A stretch of DNA of 64,000 nt from RGIG9379 sp031553005 (GTDB lineage Bacteria > Bacteroidota > Bacteroidia > Bacteroidales > Paludibacteraceae), in contig JAVBMA010000066.1 in NCBI GenBank assembly GCA_031553005.1, positions 1 through 64,000 on the forward strand. The letters run 5' to 3'. Shown piece after piece: positions 51,936 through 61,582 of this stretch (its first letter is position 1; each line of letters begins with the position of its first letter). The notes beneath the pieces were generated by a model, which saw only the letters and a program-made list of their open reading frames with translations, had not been told where the DNA came from and ran no database searches. The position numbers and the translations under genes were made by a program.

Positions 51936-52226
51936 AATCGGCACAATTGTTATTAAAACTTTCGAATTTTCATGTGCAATCATTGAGTACGATTCTCTTC
52001 CATCAAACTCAAGGATCGTATCTTTTGGCATCATATAGGCGTTTTCCTCTTTTCCGTAAACAAATGTTACTCGTCCTTCTACCACCTGTATAGTTGCCAT
52101 TGCTTGTTCCTTTTTGGTAGGGGCTCCTTTACCCGCATCAAAATATAAATACTTAACGACGAAAAAATCATTTTTTATAATTTCCTGATTTTTTTCTTCT
52201 ATTTCAAGGATGTCAATTTTTTCCAT
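51930..52226 (-). CDS. Cupin-like small protein
   Basis: A 98-residue protein starting MEKIDILEIEEKNQ. The pattern TIQVVEGRVTFVYG followed by MMPKDTILEFDGRESYSMIAHENSKVLITIVPI is that of a small single-domain cupin beta barrel (glycine turns and a late His). The metal-binding histidines of the classic motif are mostly absent, with only one His near the second motif, so a catalytic role is uncertain. The ORF extends nine codons upstream, but ATG 52226 fits better. Its stop lies in hairpin repeat copy 2. Confidence 0.72.
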   Translation of the reverse strand: MEKIDILEIEEKNQEIIKNDFFVVKYLYFDAGKGAPTKKEQAMATIQVVEGRVTFVYGKEENAYMMPKDTILEFDGRESYSMIAHENSKVLITIVPIK

Positions 52227-52707
52227 TAAATATGATATATTTAGGCCAAACAAAAGGATTTTTATATTTCACCTTTCCTTTTGAAATGATAAACATTTGT
52301 TTGACGCTTATGTTCAAAATATTTTTTTGTTTTTAATTATTTTAACATATGTGTTTTAAAATGGAGTTTTTCCGGTTTCTCTATTTTACTCACGATATAG
52401 TATTATACAATACAGGGGCTTGCATTGTTCACTTTGCTTTTAAATTTCAATTTGTATTGTTATAAAAACCGGATAGTAAATTCTATGTTTAAATTTTGAC
52501 TTTATTGAAAAATAAGCTATAAATCAATACCTACAAATAGAAATTGTAATTAATCTGGAATAGACATAAATATCTATATTTTCTCCATTTTATATCGTAA
52601 TCAGAAAAAAAGAGAGGAATATTCAGGCTGAGTTAAATTATATTTTTTCGATTTTTTCAAACATTTCAATTTTATTTTATGCAGTTATTACAGCATTTCT
52701 TAAAAAT
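52227..52707. other. 480-base AT-rich spacer, no gene seen
   Basis: Very AT-rich with long T and A runs and no repeats shared with other gaps. No coding signal or structured element was recognised. Confidence 0.4.
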
Positions 52708-52917
52708 TCATCTTAATTTTTCCATTTTTTTCTGAGCTTCTTCTATTAATTCATTATACTTCGTGAGTACTTCCAATTGAATAAAAGTGAGTGGTTTTCC
52801 GTCTTTTCTATTCCGTATGGCATTGTAGTATACACCTCGGTTACATTGGCATTGGGTGCAGGCTTCTTCTATATATCCTTTTCCTAATTTCTCCTTTCGT
52901 TTACTTTCTTCGTTCAT
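52708..52917 (-). CDS. Small uncharacterised protein with CxxC-type cysteines
   Basis: A 69-residue, highly charged protein. It has ACTQCQCNRGVYYNAIRNRK (three Cys within five residues) followed by a helical tail with EEAQKKMEKL. The CTQCQC cluster could bind zinc, or the QCNRGVYYNAIRN segment could be a short HTH. It is divergent from the repressor-like gene at 53048, with a palindrome between, as in phage or island immunity regions. I do not recognise it. Confidence 0.55.
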   Translation of the reverse strand: MNEESKRKEKLGKGYIEEACTQCQCNRGVYYNAIRNRKDGKPLTFIQLEVLTKYNELIEEAQKKMEKLR

Positions 52918-52970
52918 TTTTTTATTTATATTTGTTGTTTTACTTTGTATATAACATGTTTTTTATATCT

Positions 52971-52993
52971 TTTGTCATATTTTCTATGACAAA
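52971..52993. promoter_or_regulatory. Candidate operator palindrome
   Basis: TTTGTCAT and ATGACAAA form a perfect eight-base inverted repeat with seven bases between, centred in the 130-base space between two divergent genes. The size suits a dimeric HTH repressor. AT-rich repeats of TATAGAA flank it downstream. Confidence 0.6.
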
Positions 52994-53047
52994 TATAGAA
53001 ATTTTTTCTACAAAAAATCAAACAATATAGAATTTTTATCAACAAAT

Positions 53048-53488
53048 ATGGAAAGAAAAATTGATCGGTTCGATAAATATATGGAACACAAGAAACTGAA
53101 TGATAATAAAGTTACCCGGGATGCAAGGCTTGCTGTTGGCACATTGGGAAAATCTCGGAAAGAGGGAAAAGATTTATCAAATAAAACAGTTGAAAAAATA
53201 TTAAAATCTTATCCTGATATAAACGAAAAATGGTTGTTGTATGGAGAAGAGCCAATGCTCAAATACTACGCCAACGACGTAGATAGCATAGAAGAACCGC
53301 TTGAAAGGTATGGAAAATGCAAAGATTGTGTTGCAAAAGAGAAAGAGATTGGTAAATTGAATAACAGGATTTCTTTCCTGAATGAAAGCATACAGGAGTG
53401 TAAAAAGGAAGCATCCGAAAAAGACCGTGAAATTGGAAAATTAATTTCTATCCTTGAACAAAACGGAATCAATTACAGAGCCGAATAA
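53048..53488 (+). CDS. Phage-repressor-like HTH protein with coiled-coil tail
   Basis: A 146-residue protein. The first 80 residues follow the pattern of small Bacteroidota/phage HTH repressors: a helical start, ARLAVGTLGKSRKEGKDLS and then VEKILKSYPDINEKWLLYGEEPML, which is the conserved ending of that domain. Residues about 98-140 are a heptad-rich coiled coil (EKEIGKLNNRISFLNESIQE and on), likely for oligomerisation. It probably binds the palindrome at 52971-52993 and controls itself and the divergent small gene. Confidence 0.72.
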   Translation: MERKIDRFDKYMEHKKLNDNKVTRDARLAVGTLGKSRKEGKDLSNKTVEKILKSYPDINEKWLLYGEEPMLKYYANDVDSIEEPLERYGKCKDCVAKEKEIGKLNNRISFLNESIQECKKEASEKDREIGKLISILEQNGINYRAE

Positions 53489-53522
53489 TTTTTTCTGAAA
53501 GGAAAAAATGGTAAGTAGTAAA

Positions 53523-54344
53523 ATGAGAATAAAAAAAAGTATTCTAAGCATACTGGTAGTTTTAGTATTCTCTTTAAACTATCTTTCAGCACAATCCAAT
53601 TGTTTTTATCGTTGTGATGGTTACGACACCGGCAAGAAATATTACGTGTATTCTGATGTCGCAAATGTCCGTACCTCACCGGATATATATTCCGACATAA
53701 ACTTCAAATTGACAGCAGGACACGAAGTTATACTAATATCCTATAAAGAAGAATCTGTTGAAATTGATGGAATTAATGGATTCTGGCTTTTTATAAAAAC
53801 AACAGATCAGAGATGCCGTAAAGGTTGGATTTGGTCAGGAACATTAAGTTGCGGCCAATTACAGCGAGGGGATACCAAATTTGTATTTGGTATAGAAAAC
53901 ACAAACGAAGATAAATGTGAGTTCTCTATCAAAGCCATTGAAAAGAAGGATATTATTGATAGGAAAAAAATTGAAGTTTATTTCGAAATAGGATTGGATA
54001 ATGTAGCTATCATAGACAGTGTTTGCCTAAAAAATGTAAAATATGTGTTGTGTTTTACCATGTCTACATATGGTTGTAATAGCATTGGCGAAGATGAATA
54101 TTATTTTGCATGGCTTGATGAAAAGAAAAAACTGGTGAAATTGCCAAAAACAAGTTCATTCGAAGCAAATAAAGAGAGCTTATATATCCCGACACAAAGC
54201 AATAAAAGAATCTCAGATCTTTTGTTAAAGGTAAGCGAAGAGGGTATTCAACCGGAAAACAATGAACATCCTTACGATTATGAGAAATGGAAATATAAAA
54301 CTGAACTCTTTAAATGGACAGGCGAGAAATTGATTAAATATTGA
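53523..54344 (+). CDS. Secreted SH3-domain protein, uncharacterised
   Basis: A 273-residue exported protein. MRIKKSILSILVVLVFSLNY with LSAQ is a signal peptide. An SH3b-type domain (YYVYSDVANVRTSPDIYSDI, then KLTAGHEVILIS) follows, as used to bind peptidoglycan or periplasmic ligands. The rest is a less conserved domain with several Cys (CEFS, CLKN, YGCNS). A start five codons upstream (53508) is possible. It does not resemble a named enzyme. It is the last gene of the accessory stretch. Confidence 0.7.
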   Translation: MRIKKSILSILVVLVFSLNYLSAQSNCFYRCDGYDTGKKYYVYSDVANVRTSPDIYSDINFKLTAGHEVILISYKEESVEIDGINGFWLFIKTTDQRCRKGWIWSGTLSCGQLQRGDTKFVFGIENTNEDKCEFSIKAIEKKDIIDRKKIEVYFEIGLDNVAIIDSVCLKNVKYVLCFTMSTYGCNSIGEDEYYFAWLDEKKKLVKLPKTSSFEANKESLYIPTQSNKRISDLLLKVSEEGIQPENNEHPYDYEKWKYKTELFKWTGEKLIKY

Positions 54345-54406
54345 TAAACAAAAAAAGATATATCAATATTCAATTAACTTTCAATTTTCAACTCTCACTT
54401 TTCAAC

Positions 54407-56611
54407 TTATTTACTCTCTTCATACCTGAATTTATCCAGAAAAATCGGAATTTCATCTTTGTTTATTCCGTTTTCCACCAAAAAAGGAATATCTTCCTTC
54501 AAGATGTGCAAAAAAGAGTTCATATCATTATTCATCAGTTCAAGTCCTTTCGCATAAAAAAGGAGAGCATTTTTTCTATCTTTAAAACACCAAGCTACAT
54601 GTCCCAGATTAATCCAGTCATGATGGTTGCGGTCTTTTTCACCTATCTTGCTGTAATATTTATCTGCCTGTTCCAATTTTCCCGTAATAAATGAGCACCA
54701 GGCAATAGGACGCCATACCTTCCGGTTGTCGGGAGCTAGATATTCTATTTTGAAAAATACCTGTAAGGCTTCGTTATACAGTTTTTGTTCGAGATAACAA
54801 TGCCCGATGCTTAACTGTACGCCCAAATCGTCCGGCGATTGTTTTTCTACCTGTAAATAATAGTTTAACGCCGATTCTAAATCCTTGAGGCTACGGTAGC
54901 AGAAAGCTATTTTTTTCAGATTCCATAAACTGTCCGGTTTTATCATATCTGCTTTCTTGTAAAAGGAGAGGGCCTTCTCGTAATCTCCCTTTTTCTGATA
55001 GCAATAACCGATTTTCTGGTAAAGTTCCATATTCAGGTTATCTTTCTGAAGCAGTTTTTCAAAAATCTCTACGGCATCATCATAAAAATCCTTGCTAAAA
55101 TAAACTTCGGCAACTGTCCTCAATAATTTATCCGAATTTTCTATCTCTTTGATAAAAAACAAATTATATAAATCCAGTTTAGTATTAAACAGATCCTGAA
55201 AATCGCCTCTTCTGCGGTATAATTTGAAAAAACGGTATATATCCTGGATGTATTGGTTACTGATATTTTCGCCTTTAGCCGACTGTGCCAGAAGTTCCTC
55301 GTCCTTCTTGACTTCTTCCATCTGTTCCGATTCCATCTTCAATGACTGAACCATCGTGTCCCTGATATTACGAGGCATTTGCAATATGCTGAATACCAAT
55401 GAATATTTATCTGAATTACACAAAAAATAACTCTTCATTACAGCTTCGGGAAGTCCCGGCTGCTTCTCTTTATTAAAGATCTCGGCAACAGAGGAGTGAT
55501 TGGTAAAGGGCAGAAACCAATTACTGATTTCGCTGAAAAACGGAAAATTCTTCATAGAAGAAAAGGTACTCATAAAAACATCGGCGCCTTCCATCTGCAA
55601 CTCTGCAAATTGCTGCACCTTGTCGGTTATACCGGCTTTATCCAAAATTTCCTGCCATTCGGGATTCTTATCCGACAACGAATTTTCATCTTTCATCAAA
55701 TCCTTCAAATTCATTTTCTCTTGAATAAAAGGACTGATCTTTGCCATCTCCGGAATGAAGTCTTCGGTTATCTTTTTGGTTATTTTTTCGGTCTCTTTAC
55801 TGCGTACAAACTGCAACATAACCACTTGTAAGTTTTGCACAAAACTTTTGTCGGATATCAACAAGCGAATACGGTTTATTATTGTATCATATAATTGTAT
55901 TCGTTTATTATAAATGTATGAACATAAGACAAATCCGATAAAAGCACGTTGTTTGACCTGTTCGTCCGGATCATTATAAACATCGAGCAAAATTTCAAAC
56001 TTTTTCTCGTCAAAAGTGCGCATTAAGCTAAGGGTAATGGCTGAAACGATCACACATTTGTCTGAAAATTCGATCTCCTTATTTTCAAAAATCAAACGGG
56101 CTAATTCGGCCTCTTTCTCTTTATATTTTTCAGCCATCCAAAAATAGTTGAAAACAGAATTGAGCATTTTTTCATGGTTCCGGGAGAATTCTACCGACTT
56201 TCCGGATGTATTCAAACTCTCTTCCAGTAATCCGGCTAAAGAGACATTCGCATTATGACTTGCCAATTCCGATACTATTTCAGAATTGGAAAAAATCAAT
56301 TTTTCGCGCATATAAAGAGGACTGGAGGGTTCGCGCAATATCAATTGCTCTTTTACCAGATCGGCCGTTTCCAAAGCCGAAACACGAAGCCGATTATAGA
56401 TTTTAGCCTGTTCGGGATCATTTATTCCTTCAATCATATATTGCAACATATATTGATAAGTGGTCTCCATCTCTCTTTTTTTGTCCATCCACTCGCCCGA
56501 TTGCAAAAGGTTAATCAATCTGCCTAACCTGTCGAAAGCCACCTTTAAATGCCGTGATAATATATTATCGCAGATTTTCTGGTGCAAAAGTTCTATCTCC
56601 TTATATGTCAT
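54407..56611 (-). CDS. TPR-repeat protein
   Basis: A 734-residue cytoplasmic-type protein (no signal peptide). The N-terminal half is helical; the C-terminal part, from about residue 500, holds at least five tetratricopeptide repeats with the signature small-residue positions, for example LYQKIGYCYQKKGDYEKALSFYKKA and GVQLSIGHCYLEQKLYNEALQVF. It may act as a scaffold; similar large TPR proteins are widespread and of unknown role in Bacteroidota. Confidence 0.85.
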   Translation of the reverse strand: MTYKEIELLHQKICDNILSRHLKVAFDRLGRLINLLQSGEWMDKKREMETTYQYMLQYMIEGINDPEQAKIYNRLRVSALETADLVKEQLILREPSSPLYMREKLIFSNSEIVSELASHNANVSLAGLLEESLNTSGKSVEFSRNHEKMLNSVFNYFWMAEKYKEKEAELARLIFENKEIEFSDKCVIVSAITLSLMRTFDEKKFEILLDVYNDPDEQVKQRAFIGFVLCSYIYNKRIQLYDTIINRIRLLISDKSFVQNLQVVMLQFVRSKETEKITKKITEDFIPEMAKISPFIQEKMNLKDLMKDENSLSDKNPEWQEILDKAGITDKVQQFAELQMEGADVFMSTFSSMKNFPFFSEISNWFLPFTNHSSVAEIFNKEKQPGLPEAVMKSYFLCNSDKYSLVFSILQMPRNIRDTMVQSLKMESEQMEEVKKDEELLAQSAKGENISNQYIQDIYRFFKLYRRRGDFQDLFNTKLDLYNLFFIKEIENSDKLLRTVAEVYFSKDFYDDAVEIFEKLLQKDNLNMELYQKIGYCYQKKGDYEKALSFYKKADMIKPDSLWNLKKIAFCYRSLKDLESALNYYLQVEKQSPDDLGVQLSIGHCYLEQKLYNEALQVFFKIEYLAPDNRKVWRPIAWCSFITGKLEQADKYYSKIGEKDRNHHDWINLGHVAWCFKDRKNALLFYAKGLELMNNDMNSFLHILKEDIPFLVENGINKDEIPIFLDKFRYEESK

Positions 56612-56955
56612 AATCTCACTTTTTCAAAATTTATTAGTCCGGAATCGCTAAAAGAAAAGAAGAACAAATATGTTGCCATACCTGAAAAGTTTCCATTAAA
56701 CTTAAAACACTTTCAGTGCTTTCCGGGTTCGTAAATATACAACCACACAAATATAATAAAAGAAAAATCAGCGTTGCAGAATTGCGTGACATTCCGTATA
56801 TTCGCAGCAAATTCAAGTAATAGAATAATTAAAATTTCAGATTTAAAGTCTGAAATGAAAATCAAAAAATAGCACCTATTTTTAAATTTTGGTACTGACA
56901 GTTGGTTTTCAGAAATTCAGACATTATGTCAGTATAAAAGAAATATAATCGATAA
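56612..56955. other. lepA upstream region with two hairpins
   Basis: A 344-base gap. ATTTCAGA (56834-56841) pairs with TCTGAAAT (56849-56856), and ACTGACA (56894-56900) pairs with TGTCAGT (56937-56943), the latter within 20 bases of the lepA start. Either may belong to a leader. Nothing else was recognised. Confidence 0.45.
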
Positions 56956-58743
56956 ATGAAGAATATCCGCAATTTTTGTATTATTGCTCATATTGACCAC
57001 GGAAAGAGCACGTTGGCAGACCGTTTACTGGAAATAACTAAAACCATCACAGGAAAAGACCTACAGGCACAAGTGCTCGACAATATGGATTTGGAGCGGG
57101 AGCGTGGCATCACAATCAAAAGCCATGCAATTCAAATGGATTACCAATATAAAAATGAAAAATACACATTCAACCTCATTGATACTCCGGGACACGTGGA
57201 TTTTTCTTATGAAGTCTCACGTTCGATAGCTGCTTGCGAAGGCGCTTTACTGATTGTTGACGCTTCGCAGGGAATTCAGGCTCAGACAATATCCAACCTT
57301 TATATGGCGCTGGAACATGATCTCGAAATAATTCCGGTGATAAATAAGATAGACCTTCCGGGCGCTATGCCCGAAGAGGTGGAAGATCAAATCATAGAAC
57401 TGCTTGGATGCAAGGCTGAGGAGATTATCCGTGCCAGCGGAAAAACAGGAGAGGGTGTCGATTTAATACTGGAAGCTATCGTTGAACGGATCAAACCTCC
57501 GGTGGGTGATCCCGAAGCTCCGTTGCAATGCCTTATTTTCGACTCTGTATTTAATTCTTTCCGCGGAATCATTGCCTATTTTAAAATTGTGAACGGAACT
57601 ATCCGTAAAGGCGACTTTGTAAAGTTTATGGCTACCGGTAAAGAATATATTGCTGATGAAATCGGAATCCTGAAACTAGACATGGAATCACGCGACTCCC
57701 TTTCGGCTGGTAATGTAGGGTATATTATTTCAGGTATAAAAACTTCCAAAGAGGTAAAAGTGGGTGATACGATCACACACGTCAAAAATCCAAGCCAAAA
57801 AGCAATCGAAGGATTTGAAGAGGTAAAGCCAATGGTTTTTGCCGGCGTATACCCGATTGAAACGGAAGACTTTGAAGACCTGAGAGCTTCGATGGAAAAA
57901 TTACAACTAAACGATGCTTCACTGACTTTCCAACCGGAATCATCCCTTGCACTGGGATTCGGATTTCGTTGCGGATTTCTCGGCATGCTCCACATGGAAA
58001 TCATTCAGGAGCGGTTGGACAGGGAGTTCAATATGGACGTGATAACTACCGTCCCGAACGTTAAGTATAAAGTTTATACTAAAAAAGGTGAGGTAATAGA
58101 AGTTCATAATCCTTCCGGACTGCCCGACCAGACTTTGATAGAGAAAATCGAAGAGCCTTATATCCGAGCATCCGTTATCACAACCACCGACTTTATCGGT
58201 GCTATCATGTCACTTTGCCTTGGCAAAAGGGGCGAACTGGTTAAGCAGGAATATATTTCGGGTAACCGCGTGGAACTGATTTACGACATGCCGTTGGGAG
58301 AAATCGTATTCGACTTCTACGACCGACTGAAAAGTATTTCCAAAGGTTACGCTTCTTTCGACTACCACCCGAACGGAATGCGCGAATCAAAGCTGATCAA
58401 GCTAGACGTTCTTCTAAATGCCGAGCCTGTAGATGCGTTGTCCACACTGACGCACTTTGATAATGCTTATACACTTGGCAAACGGATGTGCGAAAAATTA
58501 AAAGAACTGATTCCGCGCCAACAATTCGACATTGCGATTCAGGCTGCAATCGGTTCGAAAATCATTTCGCGCGAGACTATAAAAGCCGTCCGCAAAGACG
58601 TTACCGCCAAATGTTACGGAGGTGATATTTCCCGTAAAAGAAAATTGCTCGAAAAACAGAAGAAAGGGAAAAAACGTATGAAGCAAATCGGAACGGTCGA
58701 AGTGCCTCAAAAAGCATTCCTTGAAGTATTGAAACTGGATTAA
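56956..58743 (+). CDS. lepA: Elongation factor 4 (LepA)
   Basis: A 595-residue ribosomal GTPase that can back-translocate tRNAs. The G domain has AHIDHGKSTLADRLL, the switch region with ERERGITIKS, DTPGHVDFSYEV and NKIDLPGA. The LepA-specific C-terminal domain contains ISRETIKAVRKDVTAKCYGGDISRKRKLLEKQK. Length is normal. It stands alone between the TPR gene and the GH9 gene. Confidence 0.97.
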   Translation: MKNIRNFCIIAHIDHGKSTLADRLLEITKTITGKDLQAQVLDNMDLERERGITIKSHAIQMDYQYKNEKYTFNLIDTPGHVDFSYEVSRSIAACEGALLIVDASQGIQAQTISNLYMALEHDLEIIPVINKIDLPGAMPEEVEDQIIELLGCKAEEIIRASGKTGEGVDLILEAIVERIKPPVGDPEAPLQCLIFDSVFNSFRGIIAYFKIVNGTIRKGDFVKFMATGKEYIADEIGILKLDMESRDSLSAGNVGYIISGIKTSKEVKVGDTITHVKNPSQKAIEGFEEVKPMVFAGVYPIETEDFEDLRASMEKLQLNDASLTFQPESSLALGFGFRCGFLGMLHMEIIQERLDREFNMDVITTVPNVKYKVYTKKGEVIEVHNPSGLPDQTLIEKIEEPYIRASVITTTDFIGAIMSLCLGKRGELVKQEYISGNRVELIYDMPLGEIVFDFYDRLKSISKGYASFDYHPNGMRESKLIKLDVLLNAEPVDALSTLTHFDNAYTLGKRMCEKLKELIPRQQFDIAIQAAIGSKIISRETIKAVRKDVTAKCYGGDISRKRKLLEKQKKGKKRMKQIGTVEVPQKAFLEVLKLD

Positions 58744-58867
58744 CCCCCGCTAAAACCCTACGAAAAAGAGACCTAAAAGCATACGGTTTTAAATAAAATA
58801 AGTATTATATAATAAATGTGAACAAAATAAGTTTTACATAGTAAATATAAATAAAATAATAACGAAT

Positions 58868-60595
58868 ATGCTTTCAATCAGTTACATCCGAAAAGGCTTG
58901 AAATTGCTTTTCTTCTTTTTATTCCTTTTCAATACTACTATTGCTCAGGAATTTATCCGCGTAAACCAAATCGGATATTATGCCGCATCGCCCAAAACGG
59001 CCATATTCGCCAATATGGATGCCGAGAAGTTTGAAATCCGTAAAGTAAACAGCGAAGAAGAAGTTTATGAAGGAAAACTATCGGCAGGAAAGTTCTGGAA
59101 CCAATCCGGAGAAACGATCCAAATAGCTGATTTTTCAGACTTTAAAAAACCCGGAAAATATTTTATACGAAGTGGAGTAGAAGAATCCTATCCTTTTGAA
59201 ATAAAAGAAAACCATCTGTTTGATTCCCTTTCGGTTTGGAGTTTGAAAGCATTCTATCTGTGGAGGTCATCTACCGAAATAAAAACCGAATATGCCGTTT
59301 TTGGAAAAGAGAACTATGCACGCAAATCGGGGCATCCGGACGATACGGTTTATATTCACCCGGAAGTTGCCAACAAAAAACGACCGGCAGCAACAACCAT
59401 ATCGGCTCCCAAAGGCTGGTACGATGCGGGAGATTACAACAAATACGTCATTAATGCCGGGATAACCGTACACTCGCTTATAACGGCATACGAAATGTTT
59501 CCCGGTTACTACCAAAAGCTAAATCTTCATATCCCTGAAAGCGGAAACAATATCCCCGACATCCTGAACGAATTGAAGTGGGAATTTGACTGGCTGATGG
59601 AAATGCAGGATCCTTATGACGGAGGCGTTTATAACAAACTCACTACATTGAGATTTTGCGGAATGGTTTCGCCCGACCAAGATATTGCCGAACGATATGT
59701 AGTAGGAAAATCGACTACCGCCGCTTTGGACTTTGCCGCCATGATGGCAATGGCTGCACGGGTATATAAAGTATACGAAGACACTTTTCCCGGATTTTCG
59801 GATAAAGCCCTTGTTGCCGCCGAAAAAGCATGGAACTGGGCATTGATAAACAATAAAATAGCATTCAAAAATCCTTCGGATGTAAAAACCGGTGCATATG
59901 GGGATTCTGAGTTTAATGATGAGTTTTTCTGGGCGGCATCCGAGTTGCTCATTACTACCGGAAACAAAAAATATTATGATAATTTGGATTTCTTTCAAAA
60001 ATTCGAGACTCCGGCATGGAGATTTGTCAACAGCCTCGGTTTGATTTCTCTTCAAATCCATCTGAAAGAGCTACCCGAATTTGTAGATAAAGAATCAATA
60101 AGCCGTAAATTCAAAGGCCTTGCCGAAAATATTTACAATCAATATAAATATTCCGCAAGTCTTGTTCCAATCAAGAAATTCGAATGGGGAAGTAATAGTG
60201 TGATTGCTACAAACGGAGTGATTTTGGGAGTAGCATATTACCAACTCAACGATGACAAATACCTTTCGGGAATGCTCTCAAGCCTCAATTATCTGCTTGG
60301 TACAAATCCTACAGGATATTGTTTTGTCACCCGTTTCGGAAGCAAATATCCGAAAAACATCCACGACAGGCGAAACCAGAGCAATAAAATAAAAGAACCT
60401 CTTCCCGGATACCTTGTGGGGGGAGCCAATCCGAATGATATAGCAGATTGCGGAAGTTCCAGTTACATATCCAGACTTCCGGCAAGATGCTACTTGGATG
60501 ATGTATGCAGCTATTCGACCAACGAAATAGCCATCAATTGGAATGCCCCTCTGGCTTTTCTTGTGGGTATGATTGAAAATACGTTTAATAAATAG
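58868..60595 (+). CDS. Glycoside hydrolase family 9 endoglucanase-type protein
   Basis: A 575-residue secreted enzyme. Signal peptide: the hydrophobic stretch ending in NTTIAQ. An N-terminal Ig-like CelD_N domain begins FIRVNQIGYYAASPKTAIFA. The GH9 catalytic domain follows: GWYDAGDYNKYVINAG with the catalytic base/activating Asp pair, the HDRRNQSNK segment in place of the PHHR loop, and near the C-terminus YSTNEIAINWNAP with the general-acid Glu. Target is probably a beta-1,4-glucan such as cellulose or a related hemicellulose. No carbohydrate-binding module or dockerin is attached. Confidence 0.9.
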   Translation: MLSISYIRKGLKLLFFFLFLFNTTIAQEFIRVNQIGYYAASPKTAIFANMDAEKFEIRKVNSEEEVYEGKLSAGKFWNQSGETIQIADFSDFKKPGKYFIRSGVEESYPFEIKENHLFDSLSVWSLKAFYLWRSSTEIKTEYAVFGKENYARKSGHPDDTVYIHPEVANKKRPAATTISAPKGWYDAGDYNKYVINAGITVHSLITAYEMFPGYYQKLNLHIPESGNNIPDILNELKWEFDWLMEMQDPYDGGVYNKLTTLRFCGMVSPDQDIAERYVVGKSTTAALDFAAMMAMAARVYKVYEDTFPGFSDKALVAAEKAWNWALINNKIAFKNPSDVKTGAYGDSEFNDEFFWAASELLITTGNKKYYDNLDFFQKFETPAWRFVNSLGLISLQIHLKELPEFVDKESISRKFKGLAENIYNQYKYSASLVPIKKFEWGSNSVIATNGVILGVAYYQLNDDKYLSGMLSSLNYLLGTNPTGYCFVTRFGSKYPKNIHDRRNQSNKIKEPLPGYLVGGANPNDIADCGSSSYISRLPARCYLDDVCSYSTNEIAINWNAPLAFLVGMIENTFNK

Positions 60596-60609
60596 ATTTT
60601 CGGATGGAT

Positions 60610-60665
60610 AGATATTCAGATTTTCAGATATTGAAAAATTAGTTCATCTGAAAATCCGAATATCT
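60610..60665. repeat. Long palindromic repeat upstream of the SpoU gene
   Basis: Arms 60610-60629 and 60646-60665 (AGATATTCAGATTTTCAGAT) are inverted with one mismatch, followed by tandem ATCTGAAT words up to about 60695. It occupies the whole gap before the methyltransferase. Confidence 0.75.
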
Positions 60666-60695
60666 GCTTGTCTGAATATCTGAATATCTGAATTC

Positions 60696-61232
60696 ATGCG
60701 AAAACTGAAAATAACTGAACTGAACCGTATTTCGGAAGAAGAATTCAAACAGGCTGAAAAAATGCCTTTGGTTGTTATTTTGGATAATGTCCGCAGCTTG
60801 CACAATGTGGGCTCTGTCTTTCGCACTTCGGATGCTTTTCTTGTCGAAAAAATTTACCTATGCGGAATCACTTCCGTACCTCCCAATGCAGAAATTCATA
60901 AAACAGCGCTTGGCGCTGAGTTTTCTATGGATTGGGAATATGCAGAGTCTACCCAAAGCGTTGTTGAGAACCTGAAAAAAAACGGTTATTTTGTTTATGC
61001 CGTAGAACAAGTAGAAGGAAGTATTATGCTACCCGAGTTGCATTTGGATACCACAAAAAAATATGCTGTCGTTCTGGGAAATGAAGTAAAAGGAGTTCAG
61101 CAGGAAGTAATAAACATCTGCGATGCATGCATCGAAATTCCCCAATACGGAACCAAACACTCCCTCAATGTATCCGTTACAACCGGAATTGTAATCTGGG
61201 ATTTTTTCAAAGCGTTTTTTTCAAAAAAATAA
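60696..61232 (+). CDS. SpoU/TrmH family RNA 2'-O-methyltransferase
   Basis: A 178-residue SPOUT methyltransferase with the trefoil-knot motifs: VILDNVRSLHNVGSVFRTSD (motif 1), YAVVLGNEVKGVQQEV (motif 2) and IPQYGTKHSLNVSVTTGIVI (motif 3, with the conserved Ser-Leu-Asn-Val-Ser). It uses SAM to methylate a ribose in tRNA or rRNA; the target is unknown. The protein has no extra RNA-binding domain. Confidence 0.9.
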   Translation: MRKLKITELNRISEEEFKQAEKMPLVVILDNVRSLHNVGSVFRTSDAFLVEKIYLCGITSVPPNAEIHKTALGAEFSMDWEYAESTQSVVENLKKNGYFVYAVEQVEGSIMLPELHLDTTKKYAVVLGNEVKGVQQEVINICDACIEIPQYGTKHSLNVSVTTGIVIWDFFKAFFSKK

Positions 61233-61244
61233 AGGAAAAAATAA

Positions 61245-61379
61245 TCATTGCAAGAAATCCCCGATATACGATTTTGAAAGATTTAGAGAATAACTATAAT
61301 CATAGGTAATTACATTCGAAAGATTGGACAAATCATCAATAACTTCTTTTATAATTACAACAATACGATATTTATTCAT
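61245..61379 (-). pseudogene. Truncated ParE/RelE-like toxin remnant
   Basis: An ORF of 44 codons starting at ATG 61379-61377 and ending at TGA 61245-61247. The product starts NKYRIVVIIKEVIDDLSNLS, which is the N-terminal helix pattern of RelE/ParE toxins, then stops before the beta-sheet core and the catalytic residues. Full members are about 95-105 residues. Its start codon overlaps the stop of the antitoxin gene (ATGA), as in an intact TA pair, so a stop codon or deletion has probably inactivated it. Confidence 0.6.
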
Positions 61380-61582
61380 ATTTTATAGTTGGTACCATAA
61401 TGATCATTTAATATTTTTTCTGCCAGTGAAAACACTTCATCTAAAGTATATGTTTTCTGTCCTGCAATTTCCGGAGGCAAAGGATATTCTAACTTAACTG
61501 TTTTTTTATGTTTTTCTAAATCCCTAACAATTCGACGACCGGTAGGAGTAGAAATATCTATTTTGGCTATAACTTCACTCAT
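61376..61582 (-). CDS. Putative antitoxin (Phd/ParD-like) upstream of a decayed toxin
   Basis: A 68-residue protein with an N-terminal beta strand and helix (VIAKIDISTPTGRRIVRDLE) suggestive of a ribbon-helix-helix or Phd-like DNA-binding part and a C-terminal helical segment (TLDEVFSLAEKILNDHYG) that would wrap the toxin. It precedes the toxin remnant with a four-base overlap. The family is not identified beyond this. Confidence 0.6.
   Translation of the reverse strand: MSEVIAKIDISTPTGRRIVRDLEKHKKTVKLEYPLPPEIAGQKTYTLDEVFSLAEKILNDHYGTNYKI

Noticed and set aside
50165..54344. Prophage
   Set aside because: A repressor-like HTH protein is present, but no integrase, terminase, capsid, tail or lysis gene lies nearby.
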